A stretch of 13,399 bases of DNA, taken from the NCBI GenBank assembly GCA_009920595.1, contig RFZR01000024.1, forward strand, positions 1 to 13,399. The letters run 5' to 3'. Position 1 is the first letter of the stretch, and each line of letters opens with the position of its first letter. The stretch is from Alphaproteobacteria bacterium (GTDB lineage: Bacteria > Pseudomonadota > Alphaproteobacteria > Rhizobiales > Beijerinckiaceae). Both the position numbers and the translations under genes were made by a program. The notes below the pieces were generated by a model that saw nothing but the letters and a program-made list of their open reading frames with translations, had not been told where the DNA came from and did no database searches. Shown piece by piece: positions 1-5,722 of the stretch.

Positions 1-189
1 TGGGAAAATGCTGAGGAAACTCTTTCTGTGCGCTCGCAATGGGCAGAAGATCTGACGAGAAAACAATGGCCCGCGACGAGGTTGTACCCTGATCTACCGC
101 TAGGATATGGCTCACTGAACATGGCTCCGCATCGCAAATTGCTTTTGACGCCTTCGAGGGATTACAAACTGATTTTTTTCTGCCATTAA
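1..189 (+). CDS. 3' end of an unrecognised reading frame (partial)
   Basis: Frame 1 is open from the window edge to a TAA at 187-189, giving 62 codons with no start visible. The translation ends in a Pro/Leu/Tyr-rich stretch (RLYPDLPLGYGSLNMAPHRK) and a hydrophobic tail (LIFFCH). I do not recognise a family. The frame uses several codons that are rare in the neighbouring genes (AGA, AGG, CTA, GGA), so it may be non-coding or a decayed tail. It ends 7 bp before the first possible glpD ATG, so if real it could be co-transcribed with glpD. Confidence 0.3.
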   Translation, partial: WENAEETLSVRSQWAEDLTRKQWPATRLYPDLPLGYGSLNMAPHRKLLLTPSRDYKLIFFCH

Positions 190-196
190 TCTTAGC

Positions 197-1726
197 ATGA
201 GTGAGGAAGGGCGAAAAGTGGCTTCTCAGCAAGTGGATATTGCGATCATCGGTGGTGGCATTAATGGCGCGGGCATTGCGCGGGATGCCGCAGGTCGCGG
301 CCTGTCCGTTTATTTGTGTGAGCAAAATGATCTCGCGAGCGGCACATCCAGTTGGTCCACGAAACTCATTCATGGTGGTTTACGCTATCTCGAACATTAT
401 GAATTTCGTTTAGTTCGCGAGGCGCTGATTGAACGTGAGCGGCTCTGGCGCCTTGCGCCGCATATCATCTGGCCTTTACGATTTGTTCTTCCCGCCCATC
501 GTGGATTGCGGCCTGCATGGCTTTTGCGTTTGGGCCTCTTTCTTTATGATCATCTTGGGGGTCGTAAACTTCTGCCAGCAACACGCACGCTTAATCTTTT
601 CAAAGATGAGGTGGGCGTGCCCTTGAAGCCCGATGCGGCCACTGGCTTTGAATATTCGGATTGCTGGGTTGATGATGCGCGTCTGGTTGTTTTAAACGCG
701 ATGGATGCTCGTGCGCACGGCGCCGTCATCGAAACGAGTAAAAAACTGATTGCTGCGGAACGGTACGGATCTTTGTGGCGCCTCACAATCGAAGATCAAC
801 ATAACAAATCTATCAAAACGATCGAAGCACGCGCGCTTGTGAACGCCGCTGGTCCTTGGGTTGCGGATATTCTTCAGCGTAAAGTCAAATCTGATATGCA
901 GTCCCGTGTGCGCCTGGTGCAGGGTTCTCATATTGTCTTGCGCCGTCTTTATGAACATGACCGTGCTTATATTTTTCAGAACGCGGATGGCCGGATTATT
1001 TTTGCAATACCTTACCAAAAACAATTCACATTAATCGGCACAACTGATCGCGATTATCAGGGAGATCCGAAAGACGTTCATGCGACGGAAGATGAAATTT
1101 CATATCTTATCGAGGCGGCCAGTGAGTATTTTAAGGCGCCTATTAAACGCGATGATGTTGTGTGGTCTTATTCCGGCGTCCGACCTCTTTATGATGATGG
1201 GGCATCAAAAGCACAGGAGGCCACGCGTGACTATGTTCTGAAATTCGACGCGCCCGAGGGTCAAGCGCCTTTGCTCTCTGTTTTTGGCGGTAAAATCACG
1301 ACGTACCGTCGCTTGGCTGAAGCGGTGCTTGAAAAGTTGAAATCTCACTTTCCTTTCTCCGCTTCGAAAGCGGGTTGGACGGCCCATGAAATTTTACCGG
1401 GGGGCGATTTTCCGCAAACGGGATTTCAAAATCTGGTTGATCAGATGCTCGCTGACTATCCCCATTTTGAGCGGGCTTATCTCGAGCGGCTTTGTCGCCT
1501 TTACGGAACGTGCGCGCGTAAGATTTTGGGGTCTGCACAGTCCCTGTCTGATCTTGGTCGGCATTTCGGGGGGACGTTAACCGAGCGAGAGATTGACTAT
1601 CTTATGCGCGAGGAATGGGCGCAGACCGCAGACGATATCTTGTGGAGACGCACAAAACTTGGTCTTGTGTTATCTGCGTCTGAGCGAGAAGTGCTCTCGT
1701 CCGCGATGAAGAGTCAGCGCATATAA
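197..1726 (+). CDS. glpD: Aerobic glycerol-3-phosphate dehydrogenase (FAD-dependent)
   Basis: This membrane-associated flavoenzyme oxidises sn-glycerol 3-phosphate to dihydroxyacetone phosphate and passes electrons to the quinone pool. The 509-residue frame is close to the usual length of about 500. It shows an N-terminal FAD-binding Rossmann motif (GGGINGAG, residues 19-26), the family signature around residues 51-66 (STKLIHGGLRYLE), a second conserved stretch with IGTTDRDY, and FGGKITTYRRLAE towards the C-terminus. The C-terminal domain continues with the helical segment expected in GlpD. The start is uncertain. The ATG at 197 has no visible ribosome binding site, whereas an in-frame GTG at 218 is preceded by a purine-rich GAGGAAGGG (203-211) and still keeps the whole FAD domain, giving 502 residues. 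No glpK, glpF or glpR lies in the window, so the gene seems isolated from a glycerol operon. Identification is firm. Confidence 0.96.
   Translation: MSEEGRKVASQQVDIAIIGGGINGAGIARDAAGRGLSVYLCEQNDLASGTSSWSTKLIHGGLRYLEHYEFRLVREALIERERLWRLAPHIIWPLRFVLPAHRGLRPAWLLRLGLFLYDHLGGRKLLPATRTLNLFKDEVGVPLKPDAATGFEYSDCWVDDARLVVLNAMDARAHGAVIETSKKLIAAERYGSLWRLTIEDQHNKSIKTIEARALVNAAGPWVADILQRKVKSDMQSRVRLVQGSHIVLRRLYEHDRAYIFQNADGRIIFAIPYQKQFTLIGTTDRDYQGDPKDVHATEDEISYLIEAASEYFKAPIKRDDVVWSYSGVRPLYDDGASKAQEATRDYVLKFDAPEGQAPLLSVFGGKITTYRRLAEAVLEKLKSHFPFSASKAGWTAHEILPGGDFPQTGFQNLVDQMLADYPHFERAYLERLCRLYGTCARKILGSAQSLSDLGRHFGGTLTEREIDYLMREEWAQTADDILWRRTKLGLVLSASEREVLSSAMKSQRI
203..211 (+). promoter_or_regulatory. Candidate ribosome binding site for an internal glpD start (GTG at 218)
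   Basis: GAGGAAGGG lies six bases before the in-frame GTG at 218-220. No comparable sequence precedes the ATG at 197. This favours a glpD protein starting MASQQVDIAIIGGG, seven residues shorter than the longest frame. Confidence 0.45.
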
Positions 1727-1751
1727 AGTTGATTTTAGCTCTTGAATAGAA

Positions 1752-1777
1752 AAAGCCTCGCGCGATAGCGAGGCTTT
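1752..1777. terminator. Bidirectional intrinsic terminator between glpD and the hydrolase
   Basis: A perfect 10-bp stem (AAAGCCTCGC paired with GCGAGGCTTT) encloses a 6-base loop. Read on the minus strand it is followed by a run of five T, a good end signal for the hydrolase. Read on the plus strand it lies 25 bp after the glpD stop with a short TTT tail. It probably serves both converging genes, more strongly in the minus direction. Confidence 0.8.
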
Positions 1778-1805
1778 AGGTGTGTATGAGTAGAAATCTG
1801 CACTT

Positions 1806-2630
1806 TTATCCGACGAAGGATTTCAACACCGCATTAAATTTTTCTGGATTTTCTACAAACATGAAATGGCTTCCGCCCTCATCAGCAGAAAAAATTTCAA
1901 GCCGCGCGCCAGGAATTTTTGAAGCGATCCATTGGGCGGCCTCCACGGGAAAGATGGTGTTAAGCGCACCCCCAATAACAAGAACCGGCTTGCCAAGTTT
2001 CGGGACGACATGTTCGATGACGTCACGCCAATCTTGACTACAATGATCAACGAGCAATCGCGCAGCATAAGTGCCGGGCATTTTAAGAGCTTCGGCTTTG
2101 TTAAATGCGACAACCGCGTCGCTGATTGAGGCGCTGAAAAAAGCACCTTTCAGTCCATCAAGAACCGCCGATTGCGCATTCGCCACGCCGGCGGCTGTTG
2201 CATAAAGAACATCGGGTGTGAAAGCGGCGCCCGTCTCTTTTAACGCTTGCCCTTCAAGGCCGAAGCCATTCGTTACAACGGGGGCTTGATCGATGAAGAT
2301 AAATTTTGAGATGCGATCGGCACCGAATTGTTCAATATAGCTCCACAAAATTGAAGCGCCCATTGAATGGCCGCCAATCGATATATCATTGAGATTATGG
2401 TCCAGAATGAATTCACGTAAATCTTGCGCAAGCCGTGCGATGCGATAGCCGCTTGCAGGTTTGGGTGAATCTCCATGCCCGCGCATATCAACAGCGATGA
2501 CGCGATAACGATCACTTAAACCATCGATTTGAGCCTGATAACTTTTTGCACTTTGCGACCAACCCGGCACCAGAAGAAGTATTGGTCCCGTTCCTTTTTC
2601 AATTGCGCTGAGTTTTATGCTCGTTGCCAT
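1806..2630 (-). CDS. Alpha/beta-fold hydrolase, substrate unknown
   Basis: This 274-residue protein has the alpha/beta-hydrolase fold. Early strands carry LLLVPGWSQSAKSY (oxyanion region near residues 20-31) and VIAVDMRGHGDSP (45-55). The nucleophile elbow is GHSMG with Ser89. The catalytic His is His255 in GGSHFMFVENPEKF. The usual acid after strand 7 is not obvious: the segment VIGGALNTIFP has Asn224 where an Asp is common, so Asp114 in FIFIDQAP, after strand 6, is a possible substitute. There is no signal peptide, so it is probably cytosolic. A clear AAGGGAGG binding site stands 4 bases before the ATG, and a good promoter lies further upstream. It is transcribed alone. The fold is certain. 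The substrate (ester, lactone, peroxide or other) cannot be told from sequence. Confidence 0.9.
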   Translation of the reverse strand: MATSIKLSAIEKGTGPILLLVPGWSQSAKSYQAQIDGLSDRYRVIAVDMRGHGDSPKPASGYRIARLAQDLREFILDHNLNDISIGGHSMGASILWSYIEQFGADRISKFIFIDQAPVVTNGFGLEGQALKETGAAFTPDVLYATAAGVANAQSAVLDGLKGAFFSASISDAVVAFNKAEALKMPGTYAARLLVDHCSQDWRDVIEHVVPKLGKPVLVIGGALNTIFPVEAAQWIASKIPGARLEIFSADEGGSHFMFVENPEKFNAVLKSFVG

Positions 2631-2674
2631 GGGGCCTCCCTTTAGGTGGTTTGCTTGCCTTCGCTAAGGCGAGT

Positions 2675-2704
2675 ATTAAACCTCCCTGAAAGTATAGATG
2701 GCAA
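2675..2704 (-). promoter_or_regulatory. Sigma-70-type promoter for the alpha/beta hydrolase
   Basis: On the minus strand TTGCCA (2704-2699) and TTTAAT (2680-2675) are separated by 18 bp, each matching the consensus hexamer at 5 of 6 positions. Transcription would begin near 2668, giving a leader of roughly 38 bases. A small inverted repeat (GCCTT-CGCT-AAGGC, 2657-2670) sits at the expected start point and could be an operator or a 5' hairpin. Confidence 0.55.
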
Positions 2705-2866
2705 GTCTGTATCTGCGGCTGCGGGATATCGATCCTAGCGAAGTTCTAAAACGATCCCCAGCTCAAGCTTTTTGTGTCCATTTCAAGGGCGCGGGGCCTC
2801 AACTTGCCAAATCTGATTATGTTGATAGGCTCTCAGAAAGGCCGCATCTAAGGCCAAAAAGCAGTT

Positions 2867-3766
2867 GTGGAACCTGATCGCTGGGAGGAAGACTTGCCGA
2901 CGGGAGAGGGCCAATCGCGTTCTGCCTCCATTCAGTCGGATTGCCATCGGGAATCCCGAGAGGGGTCCGTGGAAGATGTCGAGAGGCGCGGCATCGAGAA
3001 TGGTTCTGAAGGTGCGCGCGAGACGATCCTTGTGGATGTCGTAACAAAAACGATCATTCCAACACTGTTGTCGCAAAACACGAAAATCCTTACTCCATCT
3101 GATTTGGCCCTCCATCCAGACGCCGCTGATATCGATAAATTGAGTGGTTTAATTCTTGGGCCTGATAATGCGGATGCCCTCGAATATATTTATACGTTAC
3201 GGGATCGCGGCATATCGCTTGATTCTTTGCATCTCGAATTGCTTGAGCCGACCGCGCGGTATCTCGGCGAATTATGGGATATGGATCAGATCAATTTCTT
3301 TGATGTTACCGTCGGAATATCGCGGTTGCAGCGCATTGTACATCATTTCTCTGATCTCGATCGTATTAAGCCCTATGATGAAAAGCGCCGCGCCTTGATC
3401 ATGGTTGCGCCTGGCGAAGATCATAGTTTTGGGAATCAAATTGTTCAAAAATTTATGCGAGCTGCTGGGTGGTCTGTTATGACATTAGTGGGCACTGAAA
3501 CCGATCAGCTTCTTGATGTTGTTGCGCGTGAATGGCTTGCAGTCATCGGCTTTTCAATCAGCGGGCACACTCATATAGATGCTTTGTCAAAAACGATTAA
3601 GGCTCTGCGTGGAGTCATGATTGGCGGTCCCATGGTGGTTGCGAATCCGGGACTCGTTGAGCAAATCGGAGCAGATGGAACCGCGACCAATGCGGCATCC
3701 GCCGTTGTCCTGGCCAAAAAGCTCTTGGCACAGAGTCTGGCGGCCGAAGCCAACCGTCTGAAATAA
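2867..3766 (+). CDS. Cobalamin-binding regulator of the AerR/PpaA type
   Basis: This 299-residue protein has a helical cobalamin-contact domain (about residues 92-165) and a C-terminal B12-binding Rossmann domain (about 174-290). Features are LGELWDMDQINFFDVTVGIS (133-152), which resembles the tryptophan-containing contact helix of AerR/PpaA; APGEDHSFG (181-189), where His186 is the expected cobalt ligand and Glu184 replaces the first Asp of the usual DxHxxG; FSIS (229-232); and IGGPMV (252-257). AerR proteins of purple bacteria are light- and B12-dependent partners of the repressor CrtJ/PpsR, so a role in photosystem control is inferred here. There is no methyltransferase or mutase domain. 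The start is a GTG at 2867 with a poor binding site. A second in-frame GTG at 2969 (residue 35) follows GAGAGGGG. The first 34 residues are highly polar and may be absent from a shorter product. The family call is strong; the exact function is inferred. Confidence 0.85.
   Translation: MEPDRWEEDLPTGEGQSRSASIQSDCHRESREGSVEDVERRGIENGSEGARETILVDVVTKTIIPTLLSQNTKILTPSDLALHPDAADIDKLSGLILGPDNADALEYIYTLRDRGISLDSLHLELLEPTARYLGELWDMDQINFFDVTVGISRLQRIVHHFSDLDRIKPYDEKRRALIMVAPGEDHSFGNQIVQKFMRAAGWSVMTLVGTETDQLLDVVAREWLAVIGFSISGHTHIDALSKTIKALRGVMIGGPMVVANPGLVEQIGADGTATNAASAVVLAKKLLAQSLAAEANRLK
2958..2971 (+). promoter_or_regulatory. Possible internal translation start of the AerR-like gene
   Basis: GAGAGGGG (2958-2965) lies three bases before an in-frame GTG (2969-2971) at codon 35. 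The upstream GTG at 2867 has only an AAGG 13 bases away. Initiation here would give a 265-residue product that keeps both cobalamin-contacting domains. Confidence 0.35.
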
Positions 3767-4146
3767 GGTTCTGATCGCCGCTTGCCACACGAAGGTGGCA
3801 GCTTGGACCAGATCGTGCAACTTATTGAGCCAGAAATTTACGAAGAGCGCGCATTGAGTTGTGCCGCATGATCAGGCGTAGCGGTCATCGCAACGGGATC
3901 TTTGCCGACAATCGTAATTTGATACGTCAAATGAGCTATTTTCGGAATGATTTACAGGAGGCTGCGCCTTTTCCCGGCGCCAGGCGGCCTGTGGGGAGCG
4001 CGCCCGAAGAGACCATTGTGCGGTGCGGCCGGTTTGTGGTTGGGGGAATATTTACTGCGCCGCCACTTCTGATGCTGCCGCTCCTATGATAGTTTCAGGA
4101 GAGGATATTAACGTGCCTGCGGCAGCTCAATTGTGGAGTGACGATT
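3767..4146 (+). other. 380-bp gap without a convincing full gene, upstream of the aminotransferase
   Basis: Directly after the regulator stop, the same frame stays open for another 34 codons to a TGA at 3866-3868. The region contains a small inverted repeat TTGCCAC/GTGGCAG near 3782-3801 with no T tail, an isolated CAGGAGG at 3955-3961 with no start codon at a workable distance, the palindrome at 3917-3932, and a TATGAT hexamer at 4085-4090 that could be a -10 box but lacks a clear -35. A 76-codon frame at 3859-4089 starting with TTG has no recognisable content. The gap probably holds the promoter and control region of the aminotransferase. Confidence 0.5.
3917..3932. promoter_or_regulatory. 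Palindrome ATTTGA-N4-TCAAAT, candidate operator
   Basis: Two perfect 6-bp half sites are separated by TACG. The site is about 200 bp upstream of the aminotransferase start, in a gap without a gene. The half sites resemble TTGA/TCAA of FNR-type boxes, but the spacing is two bases shorter than an FNR site, so a different regulator or chance is possible. Confidence 0.25.
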
Positions 4147-4169
4147 ATGACCCTGAATATCAGCCCTAA
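4113..4169 (+). CDS. Possible 18-codon upstream peptide overlapping the aminotransferase start
   Basis: A GTG at 4113 is preceded by a strong CAGGAGAGG (4096-4104) at a good distance of eight bases. The frame reads MPAAAQLWSDDYDPEYQP and stops at 4167-4169, about 20 bp inside the aminotransferase frame, which begins at 4147 in another register. This is the best ribosome binding site in the neighbourhood, better than the GGAG (4135-4138) before the aminotransferase ATG. It may be a leader peptide coupling translation, the remnant of a 5' frame change, or chance. Nothing in its sequence indicates a function of the peptide itself. Confidence 0.3.
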   Translation: MPAAAQLWSDDYDPEYQP

Positions 4170-5526
4170 CGATCTCGGCCATGTGATTGAAGCCGATCGC
4201 GCGAATGTGTGGCATCATTTGAGCCAACATAAGGTCTATGAAACGATCAATCCGCGTATCTATATCGAGGGCAAGGGCATGAAGCTCTGGGACGCTCTCG
4301 GCAATGAATATCTTGATGCGGTCTCTGGCGGCGTGTGGACGGTCAATGTTGGTTATGGCCGCGAGAGCATTGCCAATGCGGTGCGCGATCAGCTCGTGAA
4401 GCTCAATTATTTTGCTGGTGCTGCCGGCACGATTCCAGGCGCGCTTTTTGCTGAGAAGCTCATCAGCAAAATGCCCGGCATGACGCGCGTTTACTATTCA
4501 AATTCCGGCTCGGAAGCGAATGAGAAAGTTTACAAGATGGTGCGCCAAATCGCGCATCGTCATCATGGTGGCAAGAAATGGAAGATCTTGTTCCGCGAGC
4601 GCGATTATCACGGCACCACCATTGCCACGCTTGCGACATCCGGTCAGCCGCAACGTGCCGCGCAATACGGACCGTTCCCTGATGGCTTCATTCAAGTGCC
4701 GCATTGCCTTGAATATCGCAAACAATGGGATGTCGAAAATTATGGCGAGCGCGCCGCGAATGCGATTGAAGACGTTATTTTGCGTGAAGGTCCCGATACG
4801 GTGGGCTGCATTGTTCTTGAGCCTGTAACAGCGGGCGGCGGTGTGATCGTTCCGCCAAAGGGTTATTGGGAACGTGTGCAGCAGATCTGCGAAAAATATA
4901 ATGTTCTGCTCCACATCGACGAAGTGGTGTGCGGCGTTGGTCGTACGGGCAAATGGTTCGGCTATCAGCAATATGGCGTGAAGCCCGATTTCGTCACGAT
5001 GGCGAAGGGCGTCGCTTCGGGCTATGCAGCGATCAGCTGCACGGTGACAACCGAACGCGTCTTTGAAATGTTCAAAGATGATGCGACCGATCCGATGAGC
5101 TATTTCCGTGACATCTCGACCTTTGGCGGCTGCACCGCGGGTCCGGTCGCAGCGTTGGAGAATATGCGCATCATCGAAGACGAAAATCTTCTCGATAATA
5201 CCGTGCGGATGGGCGCGCATTGCCTCAAAAATCTCGAAGCGCTGAAAGAAAAGCACAGTGTGGTTGGCGATGTGCGCGGTCTCGGCCTCTTCCTTGGTGC
5301 TGAGTTGGTGGCGGATCGCAAAACCAAAGAGCCGATTGAAGAAAAGCGTGTGCAGGCAGTCGTTGCCGATTGCTTGAAGCAAGGTGTGATCATCGGCGCG
5401 ACCAACCGTTCGCTTGACGGATTGAACAATACGCTTTGCCTCTCACCCGCTTTGATTGCGACGGCGAATGATATTGATCGGATCACAGATGTGATTGATC
5501 GCGCGCTGACCAATGTGTTTGGCTAA
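4147..5526 (+). CDS. Class III PLP-dependent aminotransferase, taurine:pyruvate aminotransferase-like
   Basis: The 459-residue protein carries the class III fold of omega-aminotransferases. Counting from this ATG, SNSGSEANE (about 118-126) binds cofactor phosphate, HIDEV (Asp258) contacts the pyridine nitrogen, and MAKGV has Lys287, the lysine that forms the internal aldimine. Segments such as WHHLSQHK near the N-terminus, SGGVWTVNVGYGR, NYFAGAAGTIP, RERDYHGTTIATL and STFGGCTAGPVAALE closely resemble what I recall of taurine:pyruvate aminotransferase (Tpa), which converts taurine and pyruvate to sulfoacetaldehyde and alanine. GTG 4138 is an alternative start, but GGAG at 4135-4138 is spaced correctly for the ATG at 4147. 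A strong terminator follows, so it is probably a single-gene unit. No xsc, pta or tauR lies nearby, and a TauABC-like importer sits 3 kb away on the other strand. Other amine donors remain possible. Confidence 0.88.
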   Translation: MTLNISPNDLGHVIEADRANVWHHLSQHKVYETINPRIYIEGKGMKLWDALGNEYLDAVSGGVWTVNVGYGRESIANAVRDQLVKLNYFAGAAGTIPGALFAEKLISKMPGMTRVYYSNSGSEANEKVYKMVRQIAHRHHGGKKWKILFRERDYHGTTIATLATSGQPQRAAQYGPFPDGFIQVPHCLEYRKQWDVENYGERAANAIEDVILREGPDTVGCIVLEPVTAGGGVIVPPKGYWERVQQICEKYNVLLHIDEVVCGVGRTGKWFGYQQYGVKPDFVTMAKGVASGYAAISCTVTTERVFEMFKDDATDPMSYFRDISTFGGCTAGPVAALENMRIIEDENLLDNTVRMGAHCLKNLEALKEKHSVVGDVRGLGLFLGAELVADRKTKEPIEEKRVQAVVADCLKQGVIIGATNRSLDGLNNTLCLSPALIATANDIDRITDVIDRALTNVFG

Positions 5527-5548
5527 GTTTTTCTAGTACCCATCTATC

Positions 5549-5583
5549 AAGGCGGTGAGGGATCGTCCTTCACCGCCTTTTTT
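5549..5583 (+). terminator. Intrinsic terminator after the aminotransferase
   Basis: A stem of AAGGCGGTGA (5549-5558) with TCACCGCCTT (5570-5579), extendable by further G-C pairs across a bulge, is followed by six T (5578-5583). It lies 22 bp after the stop codon and should separate the aminotransferase from the ABC-F gene. Confidence 0.9.
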
Positions 5584-5677
5584 GTTGCGCGGCGCCGACC
5601 GAGTCACCCTCTCGGAAGTTTCGGAAGATTTCGATCAATATTGTCTCTGCCTCTTTCCTCCGAAAGGCGAATGGACT

Positions 5678-5722
5678 ATGGGCACTGCATCCCTTTTGAC
5701 CAAGAGCCGACCCGCCCGATGA
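5678..5722 (+). CDS. Possible 14-codon leader peptide of the ABC-F gene
   Basis: ATG 5678 opens a frame reading MGTASLLTKSRPAR whose TGA (5720-5722) overlaps the ABC-F ATG (5719-5721) as ATGA, the classic arrangement for translational coupling. AAAGG at 5663-5667 is a moderate binding site ten bases upstream, while the ABC-F ATG itself has none. Leader peptides are known to regulate several ABC-F resistance genes in other bacteria; that this one does so is inference. An alternative is that ABC-F translation simply begins at the in-frame ATG 5671. Confidence 0.3.
   Translation: MGTASLLTKSRPAR

Noticed and set aside
2681..2866. CrtJ/PpsR operator (TGT-N12-ACA) upstream of the AerR-like gene
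   Set aside because: The TGT triplets I checked in this gap have no ACA at the required spacing. The sites near bciA also fail.
3917..3932. FNR box
   Set aside because: TTGA and TCAA are separated by four bases here, whereas FNR sites need six between these elements (TTGAT-N4-ATCAA). It is listed only as a generic palindrome.
3859..4089. 76-codon plus-strand frame between the regulator and the aminotransferase
   Set aside because: It starts with TTG without a ribosome binding site, has Arg/Pro-rich content with no recognisable motif, and the region looks like a control region. Kept only as part of the gap description.
4498..5382. 294-codon minus-strand frame opposite the aminotransferase
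   Set aside because: It is a mirror of the codon pattern of a well-identified gene, rich in His, Arg, Ile and Phe, with no family resemblance.
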